A DNA stretch of 64,000 nucleotides from Igneacidithiobacillus sp041146875 (GTDB lineage Bacteria > Pseudomonadota > Gammaproteobacteria > Acidithiobacillales > Acidithiobacillaceae): NCBI RefSeq assembly GCF_041146875.1, contig NZ_JBFRXP010000011.1:1-64000 (forward strand), given 5' to 3'. Of the stretch, positions 23,559-32,456 are shown one piece after another (position 1 is the first letter of the stretch; every line of letters starts with the position of its first letter). A model generated the notes under the pieces. The model made no database searches and was not told the origin of the DNA. It saw only the letters and a program-made list of their open reading frames with translations. Both the position numbers and the translations under genes were made by a program.

Positions 23559-24607
23559 GGGGTGAGTTGAGCCTCTTTGCGCAGCTTTGCTGGACCGGAG
23601 GTAGGGTAATAGATATTGGCGCCGAGCGGAATCCCACGCTTGGCAGAGGTGATAACTGCGTAGGAAACTTCAGGAAAGACACGGAAAATCATTAGGTTGC
23701 CAATCTTCTCCGGGGGCAGAGGGAAGTCCTTGCCGGTGACGGCATTTTTGCCCATGCGCGCCGATTCTGCGATCTCCAGCACGTTGCCGGGTTCCAGTTC
23801 CGCATTGGCACCCTGATCCAGCACGACCACCTGACCCACCGTCAGCTCCGCGGCGTTATTCATTTTGGCGACGATTTGTGCGGCCACCGCCTTCTTCGGG
23901 GCGCTCGGGAAATAATGCGGGGTTGGACTCGAGGTAATGGGCACCAGGCGATCGCCAAGATCGATCTCCCGCCGCGCCGAGACAATGCGAATTTCCGCCT
24001 CGCTACCAGTGCGCCGCAACTCCGCAGTGCCCAAATTGACCATGCTGTAGCCTAAGGGCTTGGGATCGGCCAGGCGATGCAGGACCGCACCCATACGCAC
24101 GATGCTGTAGCGAGTTCCTACGGTCGCTTTGCCGATGCCGCTGACAAAGAGCTTGTCCCCGGCGGTGTAAGCGGGACGCTCGTGCAGCGCAGCGGCGAGG
24201 TAGGGCAGCTTCTCATAGTCCTTTTTGCTGGCAATGATCGCCGGGCTGTGCAAAAAGGGCATGATGATGCCGGTATGATAGCTGGGAATGGCGGTTACCT
24301 GCAGCTTGGGCTGCAAGGGAATGACCTCGGCGGCAGGCTCGCCGTTGGGCATGCGATATAAAACGATGCGATCACCAGGATAGATCAAATTGGGATTGCG
24401 GATCTGCGGATTGGCGCGCCAGATCTTCTGCCACTCCCAGGGGTTTTTGAGAAAATGTGCGGCAATACCCCACAAGGTATCGCCCGGTTGCACAACATAA
24501 CTGCCTAGCTCTTGGGTACTTGTCGCTGGCTGGGCGAACGCCACAGCAGGGGCGAGAGGGCCCAACAGGGCGCAGGCAATAACTAGGGGTGCAACACGTT
24601 TCCGCAT
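23555..24607 (-). CDS. LysM-domain secreted protein
   Basis: 350 residues. A signal peptide (about 1-26, ending PAVAFAQPA) is followed by one LysM domain (YVVQPGDTLWGIAAHFLKNP ... NPNLIYPGDRIVLY, about residues 38-84), a peptidoglycan-binding module. The remaining 265 residues are the conserved extension of the proteobacterial LysM proteins encoded ahead of dprA; its role is unknown. No peptidase or amidase motif is visible. It is the first gene of the leftward lysM-dprA-smg-topA series and is divergent from def, with 75 bp between them. Confidence 0.9.
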   Translation of the reverse strand: MRKRVAPLVIACALLGPLAPAVAFAQPATSTQELGSYVVQPGDTLWGIAAHFLKNPWEWQKIWRANPQIRNPNLIYPGDRIVLYRMPNGEPAAEVIPLQPKLQVTAIPSYHTGIIMPFLHSPAIIASKKDYEKLPYLAAALHERPAYTAGDKLFVSGIGKATVGTRYSIVRMGAVLHRLADPKPLGYSMVNLGTAELRRTGSEAEIRIVSARREIDLGDRLVPITSSPTPHYFPSAPKKAVAAQIVAKMNNAAELTVGQVVVLDQGANAELEPGNVLEIAESARMGKNAVTGKDFPLPPEKIGNLMIFRVFPEVSYAVITSAKRGIPLGANIYYPTSGPAKLRKEAQLTP

Positions 24608-24682
24608 GATCTCTTCTCCTCAGGACTTCCGCGCCCCATAGTATTAGTCCAAGATACGAATTTTTGCGAGAACGGTGATGCT

Positions 24683-25186
24683 ATGGCGCTTTTGAAGATC
24701 GTCGAATATCCCGACACCCGCCTCAAAGGCATGGCCCAGCCGGTGGCGCGGATCGATCGGGAAATCCGGCAGTTGGCGGATGATATGGCCGAGACCATGT
24801 ACGATGCCCCGGGTATTGGCTTGGCGGCCCCACAAGTTGCGGCGGGGCAGCGGCTTATTGTCGTCGATGTTTCCGATGGGCGAAATGAACTGCTTACCCT
24901 GATCAACCCCGAGATCATCGACAAAATCGGTGAGGAGGAGATGAAAGAGGGCTGCCTTTCCGTACCTGGGGTGCTGGAAACGGTGCGCCGCGCCGAGCGG
25001 GTTACCGTGCGCGCTCAGGACGTTGCCGGCAAGACCCTAGAGCTAGAGGCCGACGGCCTGCTGGCGGTATGTCTGCAGCATGAGATCGACCACCTCAATG
25101 GCGTGCTCTTTGTCGATCACCTCTCCCGCCTCAAGCAGAGCGTGATCCGCCGCAAAGCCGACAAGCGGGTTCGACAGCATGGCTGA
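24683..25186 (+). CDS. def: Peptide deformylase
   Basis: 167 residues. All three family motifs are present: GIGLAAPQV (about 45-53), EGCLSVPG (about 90-97) whose Cys binds the metal, and QHEIDHLNGVLF (about 133-144) whose two His complete the metal site and Glu is catalytic. It removes the formyl group from nascent proteins. It starts a chain of genes with overlapping ends, def-fmt-rsmB-ntrY-ntrX-moaB; fmt begins eight bases inside def. Confidence 0.96.
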   Translation: MALLKIVEYPDTRLKGMAQPVARIDREIRQLADDMAETMYDAPGIGLAAPQVAAGQRLIVVDVSDGRNELLTLINPEIIDKIGEEEMKEGCLSVPGVLETVRRAERVTVRAQDVAGKTLELEADGLLAVCLQHEIDHLNGVLFVDHLSRLKQSVIRRKADKRVRQHG

Positions 25187-26114
25187 GGGCCGACGCATCG
25201 TTTTTGCCGGCACCCCGGACTTTGCCGAGCGGGTGCTCGCCCGGCTGCTAGCGCGTCACGAGGAAATCGTCGGAGTAGTGACGCAACCGGATCGCCCCGC
25301 CGGGCGTGGGCGCAAGCTGCAGGCCAGCCCGGTCAAAGCCCTGGCCTTGCAGGCAGGCTTGCCCATTCTGCAGCCAGAGTCGAGTCGCGCCCCCGAGACC
25401 CTCGACTGGTTGCGCAATGTGGCTCCCGATCTGCTCATTGTGGTTGCCTTTGGCCAGATCCTGCCGCAGGCGATTCTGGATACCCCGCGTCTTGGCGCCA
25501 TCAACGTCCATGCCAGTCTCTTGCCGGCCTGGCGTGGCGCGGCGCCAATTGTCCGCGCCCTGGCCGCGGGTGACAGCGAAACGGGCATCTGCATCATGCA
25601 AATGGAGGCAGGACTGGATTCTGGCCCGGTACTGTGGACGCGCAAAACTCCGATCCTGGATACCGATACCGGAGCCAGCCTGCACGATCGCCTCGCCGAA
25701 CTGGGTGCCGATGCTTTGGCCGAGGCCCTAGATCGTCTCTGGCTCGGCGAACTGCAAGCCGTGCCGCAGGATCATGAACAGGTGAGTTATGCGAAAAAAT
25801 TGCGCAAGGAAGAGGCGCATATCGACTGGTCAAAAGATGCGGCGACGCTCGCGCGCCTGGTGCGTGCCTACAACCCCTACCCGGTAACCCACACCGGTTT
25901 TCGTGAGCAACCTTTACGCGTCTGGTCAGCAAGGCTCGGTAACGCAGCGGGCACGCCGGGCACGCTCATCGTGAATACCCCAGAGGGGCCGGAGGTCGCC
26001 TGTGGACGCGGCAGCCTGGTCCTGACGCGGGTCCAGCCGGCGGGTAAGGCACAGCTTTCTGGCGGCGACTTTGGGCGTGGCTATCGTCTGCAAGAGGGCG
26101 AGGTCTTCGCGTGA
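25179..26114 (+). CDS. fmt: Methionyl-tRNA formyltransferase
   Basis: 311 residues. The N-terminal formyltransferase fold shows VFAGTPDFAERVL, and NVHASLLPAWRGAAPI contains the catalytic Asn and His; QMEAGLDSGPVL has the catalytic Asp. The C-terminal OB-fold tRNA-binding domain starts near residue 205. It formylates initiator Met-tRNA using 10-formyl-tetrahydrofolate, the reaction paired with def. The 3' end overlaps the rsmB GTG start. Confidence 0.96.
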   Translation: MAEGRRIVFAGTPDFAERVLARLLARHEEIVGVVTQPDRPAGRGRKLQASPVKALALQAGLPILQPESSRAPETLDWLRNVAPDLLIVVAFGQILPQAILDTPRLGAINVHASLLPAWRGAAPIVRALAAGDSETGICIMQMEAGLDSGPVLWTRKTPILDTDTGASLHDRLAELGADALAEALDRLWLGELQAVPQDHEQVSYAKKLRKEEAHIDWSKDAATLARLVRAYNPYPVTHTGFREQPLRVWSARLGNAAGTPGTLIVNTPEGPEVACGRGSLVLTRVQPAGKAQLSGGDFGRGYRLQEGEVFA

Positions 26115-27373
26115 GCGAGGCATTGCAAGGATCACGCTTGCGCCGCGCTGCCTTGGTGGCCTACCCGGCAGCCTTGGCGGGAGAGCGCCTGGATTTTCTC
26201 CTCGATCGCTCCGGCCTGCAGGGAACCGAACGCGCCAGTCTGCAGTGGTTGCTCAGCGGCGCCTTGCGCGAGAGCGGCTCGCTAAAAAGTCTCTTGCAAA
26301 GTTTGTTACGCCCCGGCAAACAGGATGATCAGGTGCTCGCGCTACTGCAACTTGCGTTATATGAGTTGCGCCACGGGCAGCGCCCAGACTTTGCCATCGT
26401 CAACGACTGGGTAAGTGCCAGCCAACTGCTCGGCAAGACCTGGGCGAAGGGCCTGATCAACGCTGTGCTGCGCCGTTATCTGCGTGAGCGTGCGGAGCTC
26501 GACGCCAAGGACGAGCAGCCCGAGCATCCCGTATGGCTGTTGCAGCACTTGCAAGAGACCTATCCCGGCAATTGGTCGGAGATCGTTGCTGCCAATCTCC
26601 GGCCCGCCCCCCTCTGGCTGCGGGTCAATCGGCAAAAGATCAGTCGCGACGCCTATCAGCAACGCCTGCAGGACCAAGGGCTTGCCAGCCAGAGTTGTGT
26701 CGAACTACCCGATGCCTTGATCCTGCCGCAGAGTCTGCCGGTGCGGGAGTTGCCGGGTTGGGAAGAAGGTTGGGTCGCGGTGCAGGATGGCGCGGCACAA
26801 CTGGCGGCGGAGATCCTCGCGCCCCTGCCGGGTGAATGGGTTCTTGATGCCTGCGCTGCGCCGGGCGGCAAGGCCGCCCACCTACTCGCCCTGGGCGCCG
26901 AGCATCTGCTGGCACTGGATCGCTCAGCGCCACGCTTGCGCCGCCTGGAGGAGGCCCTGCAACGCCAGGGTTTGATGACAGAGTCACAGGTGGCGGATGC
27001 AGCGTTGCCAGATACCTATGGGGATGGCCATCCCTTTGACGCCATCCTGCTCGATGCCCCTTGTAGCGCCACGGGGATCATCCGGCGTCATCCGGACATC
27101 CTCTATCGCGAGCCAGACCTTGTCAGTCTCTGCGCGGAACAGGCACGTTTGCTGCGCGGGCTTTGGGCGCGGCTGCGGCCGGGGGGGCGCCTGCTCTATT
27201 GTACCTGCTCTATTCTACCGCAAGAGAACGAGATCCAGGTGCAGAATTTTCTCGCGGAGCAGCACGATGCAGAACGAGTGGAAGACCCGCGCTGTGGGCA
27301 GCGTTTGCCAGGTCATAGGGACATGGATGGTTTCTTCTACGCACTGTTACGCAAGGCAGACGCCACGTTATGA
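26111..27373 (+). CDS. rsmB: 16S rRNA (cytosine-967-C5)-methyltransferase
   Basis: 420 residues with a GTG start at 26111 overlapping the fmt stop. The N-terminal NusB-like RNA-binding domain (about 1-140) is followed by a SAM-dependent methyltransferase core. DACAAPGGKAAHLL is the SAM-binding motif, LLDAPCSATG carries the Cys used for release, and LLYCTCSILPQENE carries the nucleophilic Cys. It makes m5C967 in the small-subunit rRNA. Overlap on both sides indicates translational coupling. Confidence 0.95.
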   Translation: MSEALQGSRLRRAALVAYPAALAGERLDFLLDRSGLQGTERASLQWLLSGALRESGSLKSLLQSLLRPGKQDDQVLALLQLALYELRHGQRPDFAIVNDWVSASQLLGKTWAKGLINAVLRRYLRERAELDAKDEQPEHPVWLLQHLQETYPGNWSEIVAANLRPAPLWLRVNRQKISRDAYQQRLQDQGLASQSCVELPDALILPQSLPVRELPGWEEGWVAVQDGAAQLAAEILAPLPGEWVLDACAAPGGKAAHLLALGAEHLLALDRSAPRLRRLEEALQRQGLMTESQVADAALPDTYGDGHPFDAILLDAPCSATGIIRRHPDILYREPDLVSLCAEQARLLRGLWARLRPGGRLLYCTCSILPQENEIQVQNFLAEQHDAERVEDPRCGQRLPGHRDMDGFFYALLRKADATL

Positions 27374-29598
27374 GCGAACGCCAACATCCGTCTCCGCGCC
27401 GCCGCTGGTTGCACGCCCTGCGCCAAAACGAAAGTGAGGAGGTGGCGAGCGGGTTCCTCCGTTGGTGGGCGATCCTGCTGATTCTCTTGGTGCTGGGTTT
27501 CCTCGCGTTTACCTTTTTCGTCAGTGCTGCGGGGCCTCTCAGTCCGTTTTTTGTTCCCATGTTGCTAGCCTCAGCGGCTATCGTTCTGTTGCTGCTGGTG
27601 TTGGTGATGTTCGCGGTGGCGCGTCTGTTGCTGCGCCTGCGGCGCGGTGAGGTGGGTAGCCAGCTGGCCACGCGCTTGGTGGTGATCATTACCATTCTGA
27701 GCCTGACCCCGGCGGCGGTGGTGTTTGCCTTTTCCTGGCGCTATCTCAATCAAGGCATCGACTCGTGGCTGAGTTCAGCGGTGGAGATCGCGCTGGAGCA
27801 AGCGGTAGATGTGGCCAAGGCCGGGGTAGATCGCTACCGCAGTAGTACCCTGTTGTCGGCAGAGACCATCGCCCAATCCCTCACCGGCGCCCCGAACAGC
27901 GCCGCCGTGCTCACGGTGATTCAGATGCGCGACCAATTTCGCCTGAGCAGCGTCACCCTGTTTTCCAGCAGCAATCGCATCATCGCCACCAGCAGCGACA
28001 ACCTCGAGTTGGTACCGCGCCTACCGCGCGATCTCCTGCTCAACGTGCATGCGAATCATCCGGTGGTAAAGATGGCCAGCGACGATGGGCAGATGTTGGT
28101 ACGGGTACTCATCCCGGTGATGAATCCGCAGTTTGGGCATGGCAATCGCCTGCTCTATGTTGAGCAAGTCGTGCCGGAGCAATTCAGTCGCGCGGCAGCG
28201 GCAGTGCAGAATGCCGATCATCGCTATCGCCAGCTTACCTTGATGCGTGGGCCAATGAAGACGGCCTTTCAGATGACTCTGGCAGTTGCCTTGCTGCTGA
28301 CCGCCCTCAGCGCTCTGTGGATCGCTCTTCTCCTGGCCCGGCGCTTGACGGCTCCGGTCGCCCGCCTCGCCGCCGGTACGCAAGCCGTTGCACGCGGTGA
28401 GTTCATTCCGCTGCAAATCATTCCCAGCAACGATGAACTGGGCGTCTTGGTGCATTCCTTCAACAACATGACACGTCAGCTCGCGCGCGCCAAACAACAG
28501 GCAGCCAGGGCGCAAGAGGAGGCGGAACAGCGGCGGTATTATTTGGAGACCATCCTCGCACAGATCTCCAGCGGCATCCTGATCTATGCCAACGACGGAA
28601 CCATTTCGGAGATCAATGCCGCGGCGCGGCAAATCCTGCGTCTAGCGGGGGAAGAAGAGTTACCAGAGCCAGAAAAAGAGCCACAGTTGGAGGAGTTTTG
28701 GGCGCAGGCACAAGACTGGATTCAGCAACCGCGCAATGACATGCAACGTGAGCTGCAAATCGAACGTAGTGAGGGTGCCCAGACCTTGCTCTTGCACGGC
28801 GCGCGTTTTGCGGAGTTGGGAGGGGCCGAAGGTTTTGTCCTCGTCTTTGACGACATTAGTCCTTTGGTGGCCGCCCAGCGCAGTGCCGCCTGGGGTGAGG
28901 TGGCGCGGCGTCTCGCCCACGAGATCAAAAACCCCCTCACGCCGATCCAACTCTCGGCGGAGCGGCTGCGACGCAAGTATCTCGACAAACTCGGCGGGGA
29001 GGGAGAGACCCTGGATCGAGCGACGCACACCATCATCCAGCAGGTCGATGCGCTGAAGGTGCTGGTAGATGCCTTCTCTGAATATGCCCGTGCGCCGAAG
29101 CTCGAACTACGCCCCATCGACCTGAATGCCTTGATTGCGGATGTCGTCGAACTCTACCGTGGCCAGGGTGCCGGGGTCGAAATCCGCTGCAATTTGGCGC
29201 CGGATCTCCCGCTCCTGCGCGCCGACGCCCATCGTCTGCGGCAGATTCTCAACAATCTGCTGCGCAACGCCATTGATGCGATTGCTGCGGATTCCGAAAA
29301 CAGCACCAGCAATAAGCACATCTGGATCCACACGCGCGCGACTCTCGAGCAGAGTCCACCCATGCTAGAATGGACCGTAGAGGACGACGGTCCAGGCTTC
29401 CCAGCGGAGCTCTTGGCACGCGTCTTTGAGCCTTACGTGACGAGCAAGCCCAAGGGTTCGGGTTTGGGGCTGGCCATTGTGCGCCGCATCGTCGAGGAAC
29501 ATGGCGGCCAGATTGAGGCGGGTAGTCGGGGGGCGACAACGGGTGCCCGAGTTTGCATGCATTTTCCCCTCCCAGTGAGGGTGGCAGAGGACGGATGA
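27370..29598 (+). CDS. ntrY: NtrY-like sensor histidine kinase
   Basis: 742 residues. Three N-terminal membrane segments (about 32-54, 60-85 and 96-120), a periplasmic loop (about 125-290), a fourth segment (about 297-320), HAMP, and a PAS domain (about 385-480). HisKA follows with the acceptor His in RRLAHEIKNPLTPIQLSAER, then HATPase_c with NLLRNAIDAI, DDGPGFP and GSGLGLAIV. This is the build of NtrY. It phosphorylates the regulator encoded just downstream; the two overlap by four bases. NtrYX systems are linked to nitrogen, redox and envelope control in various proteobacteria; the signal here is unknown. Confidence 0.88.
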   Translation: MSERQHPSPRRRWLHALRQNESEEVASGFLRWWAILLILLVLGFLAFTFFVSAAGPLSPFFVPMLLASAAIVLLLLVLVMFAVARLLLRLRRGEVGSQLATRLVVIITILSLTPAAVVFAFSWRYLNQGIDSWLSSAVEIALEQAVDVAKAGVDRYRSSTLLSAETIAQSLTGAPNSAAVLTVIQMRDQFRLSSVTLFSSSNRIIATSSDNLELVPRLPRDLLLNVHANHPVVKMASDDGQMLVRVLIPVMNPQFGHGNRLLYVEQVVPEQFSRAAAAVQNADHRYRQLTLMRGPMKTAFQMTLAVALLLTALSALWIALLLARRLTAPVARLAAGTQAVARGEFIPLQIIPSNDELGVLVHSFNNMTRQLARAKQQAARAQEEAEQRRYYLETILAQISSGILIYANDGTISEINAAARQILRLAGEEELPEPEKEPQLEEFWAQAQDWIQQPRNDMQRELQIERSEGAQTLLLHGARFAELGGAEGFVLVFDDISPLVAAQRSAAWGEVARRLAHEIKNPLTPIQLSAERLRRKYLDKLGGEGETLDRATHTIIQQVDALKVLVDAFSEYARAPKLELRPIDLNALIADVVELYRGQGAGVEIRCNLAPDLPLLRADAHRLRQILNNLLRNAIDAIAADSENSTSNKHIWIHTRATLEQSPPMLEWTVEDDGPGFPAELLARVFEPYVTSKPKGSGLGLAIVRRIVEEHGGQIEAGSRGATTGARVCMHFPLPVRVAEDG

Positions 29599-30992
29599 TG
29601 GAAACGAGACGACTGAGTATTCTGGTGGTAGATGACGAGCCAGACATCCGCAGCACGGTGGCTGACATCCTCGAAGATGAAGGGTACCGTGTTACCCAGG
29701 CAGCGAGCGCCGCCGAGGCGGAGGCACGTCTGCGTGATGGGATCTTCGACCTCCTTCTCCTCGACATTTGGATGCCCGGTGAAGATGGACTGCAATTTCT
29801 CCAGCGCCTAGCCAGTAACGGTCTCGAGCAACCAGTGGTGATGATGTCTGGACATGGCACCATCGAGACGGCGGTACAGGCGACCAAACTGGGTGCGTAC
29901 GACTTTATCGAGAAGCCCCTGTCTCTCGACAAGACCCTGCTTAGCGTGGGTCATGCCCTCGAGGCCTTTCGCTTGCAGCGCGAGAATCGGGAATTGCGCG
30001 AACAGAGCGGCGTAATCGAGCGACCTACGGGGCAGAGTCCGGCCATCAAACAGTTCCGTGAGCAGCTGAAACGGGTGGCGGCAGTGGACTCCTGGGTCCT
30101 GCTCCTGGGAGAGTCGGGAAGTGGCAAGGAAGTTGCCGCGCGTTACCTGCACGGGCAAAGCCGTCGTGCCTCGGGTCCCTTCATCGACCTGCGCGCTGCA
30201 GCTATCGCCCAGCCGAACGTTACCGTTGAGCTCTTCGGTGCTGAGCAGGATGGGCGAGTGCAGCGCGGACGCCTGGAATTGGCCCATGGCGGCACGCTCT
30301 TTATCGATGAAATTGCGGATATGAATCTCGAGAGCCAGTCGCGCCTGATCTCTGCGCTACAGGAACGGCGCATTCTACGGATCGGGGGCACGAGTCCCGT
30401 GGCGCTGGACGTGCGCGTCATTGCTGGCAGCGGACGTGACCTGCAGAAGGCGGTGGCCGAAGGAAATTTCCGCCAGGATCTGTTCTACCGTTTGCAGGCC
30501 CTGCCCTTACAGGTGCCGACCTTGGCCCAGCGCAGCATGGACATCCCCGAACTGGTCGAAGAGTTTATGGGGCTGTATCGTCGGCGCGATGGTCTCAGCC
30601 GGCGGCAGTTTCTGCCCGAGGCGATGGAGGTTTTGCGCCATTATCCTTGGCCTGGGAATGTGCGAGAGTTGGAGAATTTGGTGCAGCGCCTGTTAATTTT
30701 GAGCGAGGGGCCGGAGGTTAGCGCCGAAGAGGTGGAGGGTGCTTTGGGCCTGGATCAGCGCCTGATGCCCCTCGGTAATGCCTCACCCGAGGATTTTGGC
30801 GGCACCCTGAAGCGTGCACGCGAGCGTTTCGAACGTGCCTTCCTTGAGTACCATCTGGCGCGTAATGATTGGAATATCGCGCGCACGGCGGAAGTTGCCG
30901 GCCTGGAGCGCACGCATCTCTATCGCAAACTGAAAAACCTGGGCATTGGCCTGCGCGGCGAACGGCACCCGGAAGACGAATTGGAGGACTGA
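29595..30992 (+). CDS. ntrX: NtrX-like response regulator with AAA+ domain lacking GAFTGA
   Basis: 465 residues from ATG 29595 (a second ATG follows at once). The receiver domain has DDEPD, the acceptor Asp in LLLLDIWMPGEDG and the Lys in FIEKPL. The AAA+ domain has Walker A GESGSGKE and Walker B GGTLFIDEIADM. Between ELFG and GGTLF, where sigma54 activators carry the GAFTGA loop, the sequence is AEQDGRVQRGRLELAH, shorter and without that motif, so direct sigma54 activation is unlikely. The C-terminus is a Fis-type helix-turn-helix (NIARTAEVAGLERTHLYRKL). The gene overlaps ntrY at its start and moaB at its end. Confidence 0.88.
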   Translation: MMETRRLSILVVDDEPDIRSTVADILEDEGYRVTQAASAAEAEARLRDGIFDLLLLDIWMPGEDGLQFLQRLASNGLEQPVVMMSGHGTIETAVQATKLGAYDFIEKPLSLDKTLLSVGHALEAFRLQRENRELREQSGVIERPTGQSPAIKQFREQLKRVAAVDSWVLLLGESGSGKEVAARYLHGQSRRASGPFIDLRAAAIAQPNVTVELFGAEQDGRVQRGRLELAHGGTLFIDEIADMNLESQSRLISALQERRILRIGGTSPVALDVRVIAGSGRDLQKAVAEGNFRQDLFYRLQALPLQVPTLAQRSMDIPELVEEFMGLYRRRDGLSRRQFLPEAMEVLRHYPWPGNVRELENLVQRLLILSEGPEVSAEEVEGALGLDQRLMPLGNASPEDFGGTLKRARERFERAFLEYHLARNDWNIARTAEVAGLERTHLYRKLKNLGIGLRGERHPEDELED

Positions 30993-31513
30993 TGGAAGAG
31001 AAAGCGTTCCAGCCCTTGGGCATTGCGATTTTGACGGCCTCCGACACGCGTACAGCAGCCACCGACAAGTCTGGCGATGCTGCTGCAGAGCTGTTGCGCG
31101 AGGCGGGGCACCACATCGTCGCGCGCGCCATCGTCGCCGATGATTTGCAGGCCTTGCGCGCGCAGATGCAGGCGTGGATTGACGACCCGCAGGTTGATGT
31201 GGTGGTCAGTACCGGTGGCACCGGGCTCACCGGCCGCGATGTGTGTCCCGAGGCCATGGCACCCCTGGTCAGCAAGCCCATCCCAGGGTTTGGCGAGCTG
31301 TTTCGCTATCTCTCCTATCAGGAGATCGGCACCAGCACCATCCAGTCGCGTGCCGAGGCGGCCATTTGCTCAGGGACGATATTTTTCCTGTTGCCCGGCT
31401 CTACCGGCGCCGTACGCACCGGCGTCAGTCAAATCATCCTAGCGCAGCTCGACATTCGTCATCGCCCCTGCAATCTCCATGAGCTCCTGCCAAGGATTCG
31501 TGGGGAGAGCTGA
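30992..31513 (+). CDS. moaB: Molybdenum cofactor protein of the MoaB/MogA family
   Basis: 173 residues. The core motif VVVSTGGTGLTGRDVCPEA (about 70-88) binds molybdopterin, and PGFGELFRYLSYQEIGTS with FFLLPGSTGAVRTG completes the family pattern. Such proteins adenylylate molybdopterin or act in Moco synthesis; MoaB and MogA cannot be separated safely from sequence. The ATG overlaps the ntrX stop by one base, so it is the last of the def-to-moaB chain. Confidence 0.9.
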   Translation: MEEKAFQPLGIAILTASDTRTAATDKSGDAAAELLREAGHHIVARAIVADDLQALRAQMQAWIDDPQVDVVVSTGGTGLTGRDVCPEAMAPLVSKPIPGFGELFRYLSYQEIGTSTIQSRAEAAICSGTIFFLLPGSTGAVRTGVSQIILAQLDIRHRPCNLHELLPRIRGES

Positions 31514-31534
31514 TCTGCAGCGCGCCAGGAAATC

Positions 31535-31639
31535 ATGGGCGCGCGCGAAGCGACCCGCGACGTCGGACAGTGTGAAGTGAATCCTTGTCTGCCCGTCGAC
31601 GTCATCGGCGTCTATGTCTTGCTACCCGACTCCTTGTAG
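31535..31639 (+). other. Short unassigned frame ahead of the toxin-antitoxin pair
   Basis: A 34-codon frame ending PVDVIGVYVLLPDSL, whose hydrophobic end looks like the C-terminus of a larger protein. No ribosome binding site is seen. It may be a remnant brought in with the toxin-antitoxin genes. I do not recognise it. Confidence 0.2.
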
Positions 31640-31640
31640 C

Positions 31641-31656
31641 GTACATTTTGATGTAC
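31641..31656. promoter_or_regulatory. Operator-like palindrome before the antitoxin gene
   Basis: GTACAT-TTTG-ATGTAC, a perfect 6-bp inverted repeat, 22 bp upstream of the antitoxin ATG. Antitoxins usually repress their own operon by binding such a site; this is the likely role. GAGG at 31667-31670 is the ribosome binding site. Confidence 0.5.
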
Positions 31657-31678
31657 AGATTTTATCGAGGACTCAAAC

Positions 31679-31900
31679 ATGCACGAAACCACCTTTACTG
31701 AATTGCGTAACCACGCCAAGGACTGGTTCGATTTGGTCGAAAATGGGCAGACTGTACGGGTTCTGCGCAACGGTAAAGCCATCGCCGAAATCCACCCCAT
31801 TCCTCCAATACAGCCCTCCTGGAAACAACATCCCGCACGCCCCATTTTTATCGGTGGGGCAGAAATCAGTCAACTCATTCTCGATGAGCGCGGTGATTGA
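31679..31900 (+). CDS. Antitoxin of the Phd/YefM (VapB-like) type
   Basis: 73 residues. The first 45 (TFTELRNHAKDWFDLVENGQ, then VRVLRNGKAIAEIHP) form the Phd/YefM DNA-binding fold, and the C-terminal tail with Pro-rich spacing and ISQLILDERGD would wrap the toxin. It neutralises the PIN-domain toxin encoded next. Its stop overlaps the toxin ATG (TGATG). The gene sits between two housekeeping operons, as mobile toxin-antitoxin pairs often do. Confidence 0.85.
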   Translation: MHETTFTELRNHAKDWFDLVENGQTVRVLRNGKAIAEIHPIPPIQPSWKQHPARPIFIGGAEISQLILDERGD

Positions 31901-32313
31901 TGCGGGTATATTTCGATTCTTCCGCTTTTGCAAAACGCTACATCCAGGAGGCCGGTACAGACACGGTGCTGGAATGGTGCCAAAGGGCGAACGAAATGCT
32001 TCTGTCGGTCATAACTGTGCCGGAGATCATCTCTGCCCTCTGTCGTTTGCAGCGGGAGGTACGCCTCAGCGTTGAGCAGTATCACGGCATCAAGCAGGCG
32101 CTACTGGCAGACATCTCCGATGCTCTGATCTGCGAAATGGCGCCCCCGGTCATTCAGCGCGCCGTGCACGCCTTGGAACAGTACCCCCTGCGGGGTATGG
32201 ACGCCATCCACGTGGGTGCCGCACTGGCCGCTAACGCCGATAGATTTCTCTCTGCCGACCAGCGCCAGTGTCTGGCAGCACAGGCACTGGGGTTGAACGT
32301 CGTGGTCGTATGA
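31900..32313 (+). CDS. vapC: PIN-domain ribonuclease toxin, VapC family
   Basis: 137 residues from ATG 31900; a TTG three bases earlier is less likely. The acidic metal-binding residues of the PIN domain are present: Asp6 in VYFDSSAFAKRY, Glu in VPEIISAL, Asp in GMDAIHVGAAL, and Asp in FLSADQRQ. VapC toxins cleave tRNA or rRNA when freed from antitoxin. The active site looks intact, so the pair is probably functional. Confidence 0.88.
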   Translation: MRVYFDSSAFAKRYIQEAGTDTVLEWCQRANEMLLSVITVPEIISALCRLQREVRLSVEQYHGIKQALLADISDALICEMAPPVIQRAVHALEQYPLRGMDAIHVGAALAANADRFLSADQRQCLAAQALGLNVVVV

Positions 32314-32408
32314 AGTGTCAGGGTATCCGCGCGGGTTTGAAACTGCGTTGGATGAAGGAACGGCATCAGGCCTATCTTGAACAACATCGTACACGCCTGA
32401 ATTTGTAA
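32310..32408 (+). other. Short frame overlapping the vapC stop
   Basis: A 32-codon frame whose ATG overlaps the vapC stop (ATGA). It ends LEQHRTRLNL and is rich in Arg, Lys and Gln. It could be a translated leader, a remnant of an old neighbour or noise; no family is recognised. Confidence 0.2.
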
Positions 32409-32456
32409 AACCGATTTTTACTTGTCCCCCGTGCACCGGCGGTGGATAATCCGCCT

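Noticed and set aside
32441..32450. TTATCCACC-like sequence as a DnaA box marking oriC
   Set aside because: A single near-match without a cluster or an AT-rich unwinding region; the gap before mnmG is short and GC-rich.
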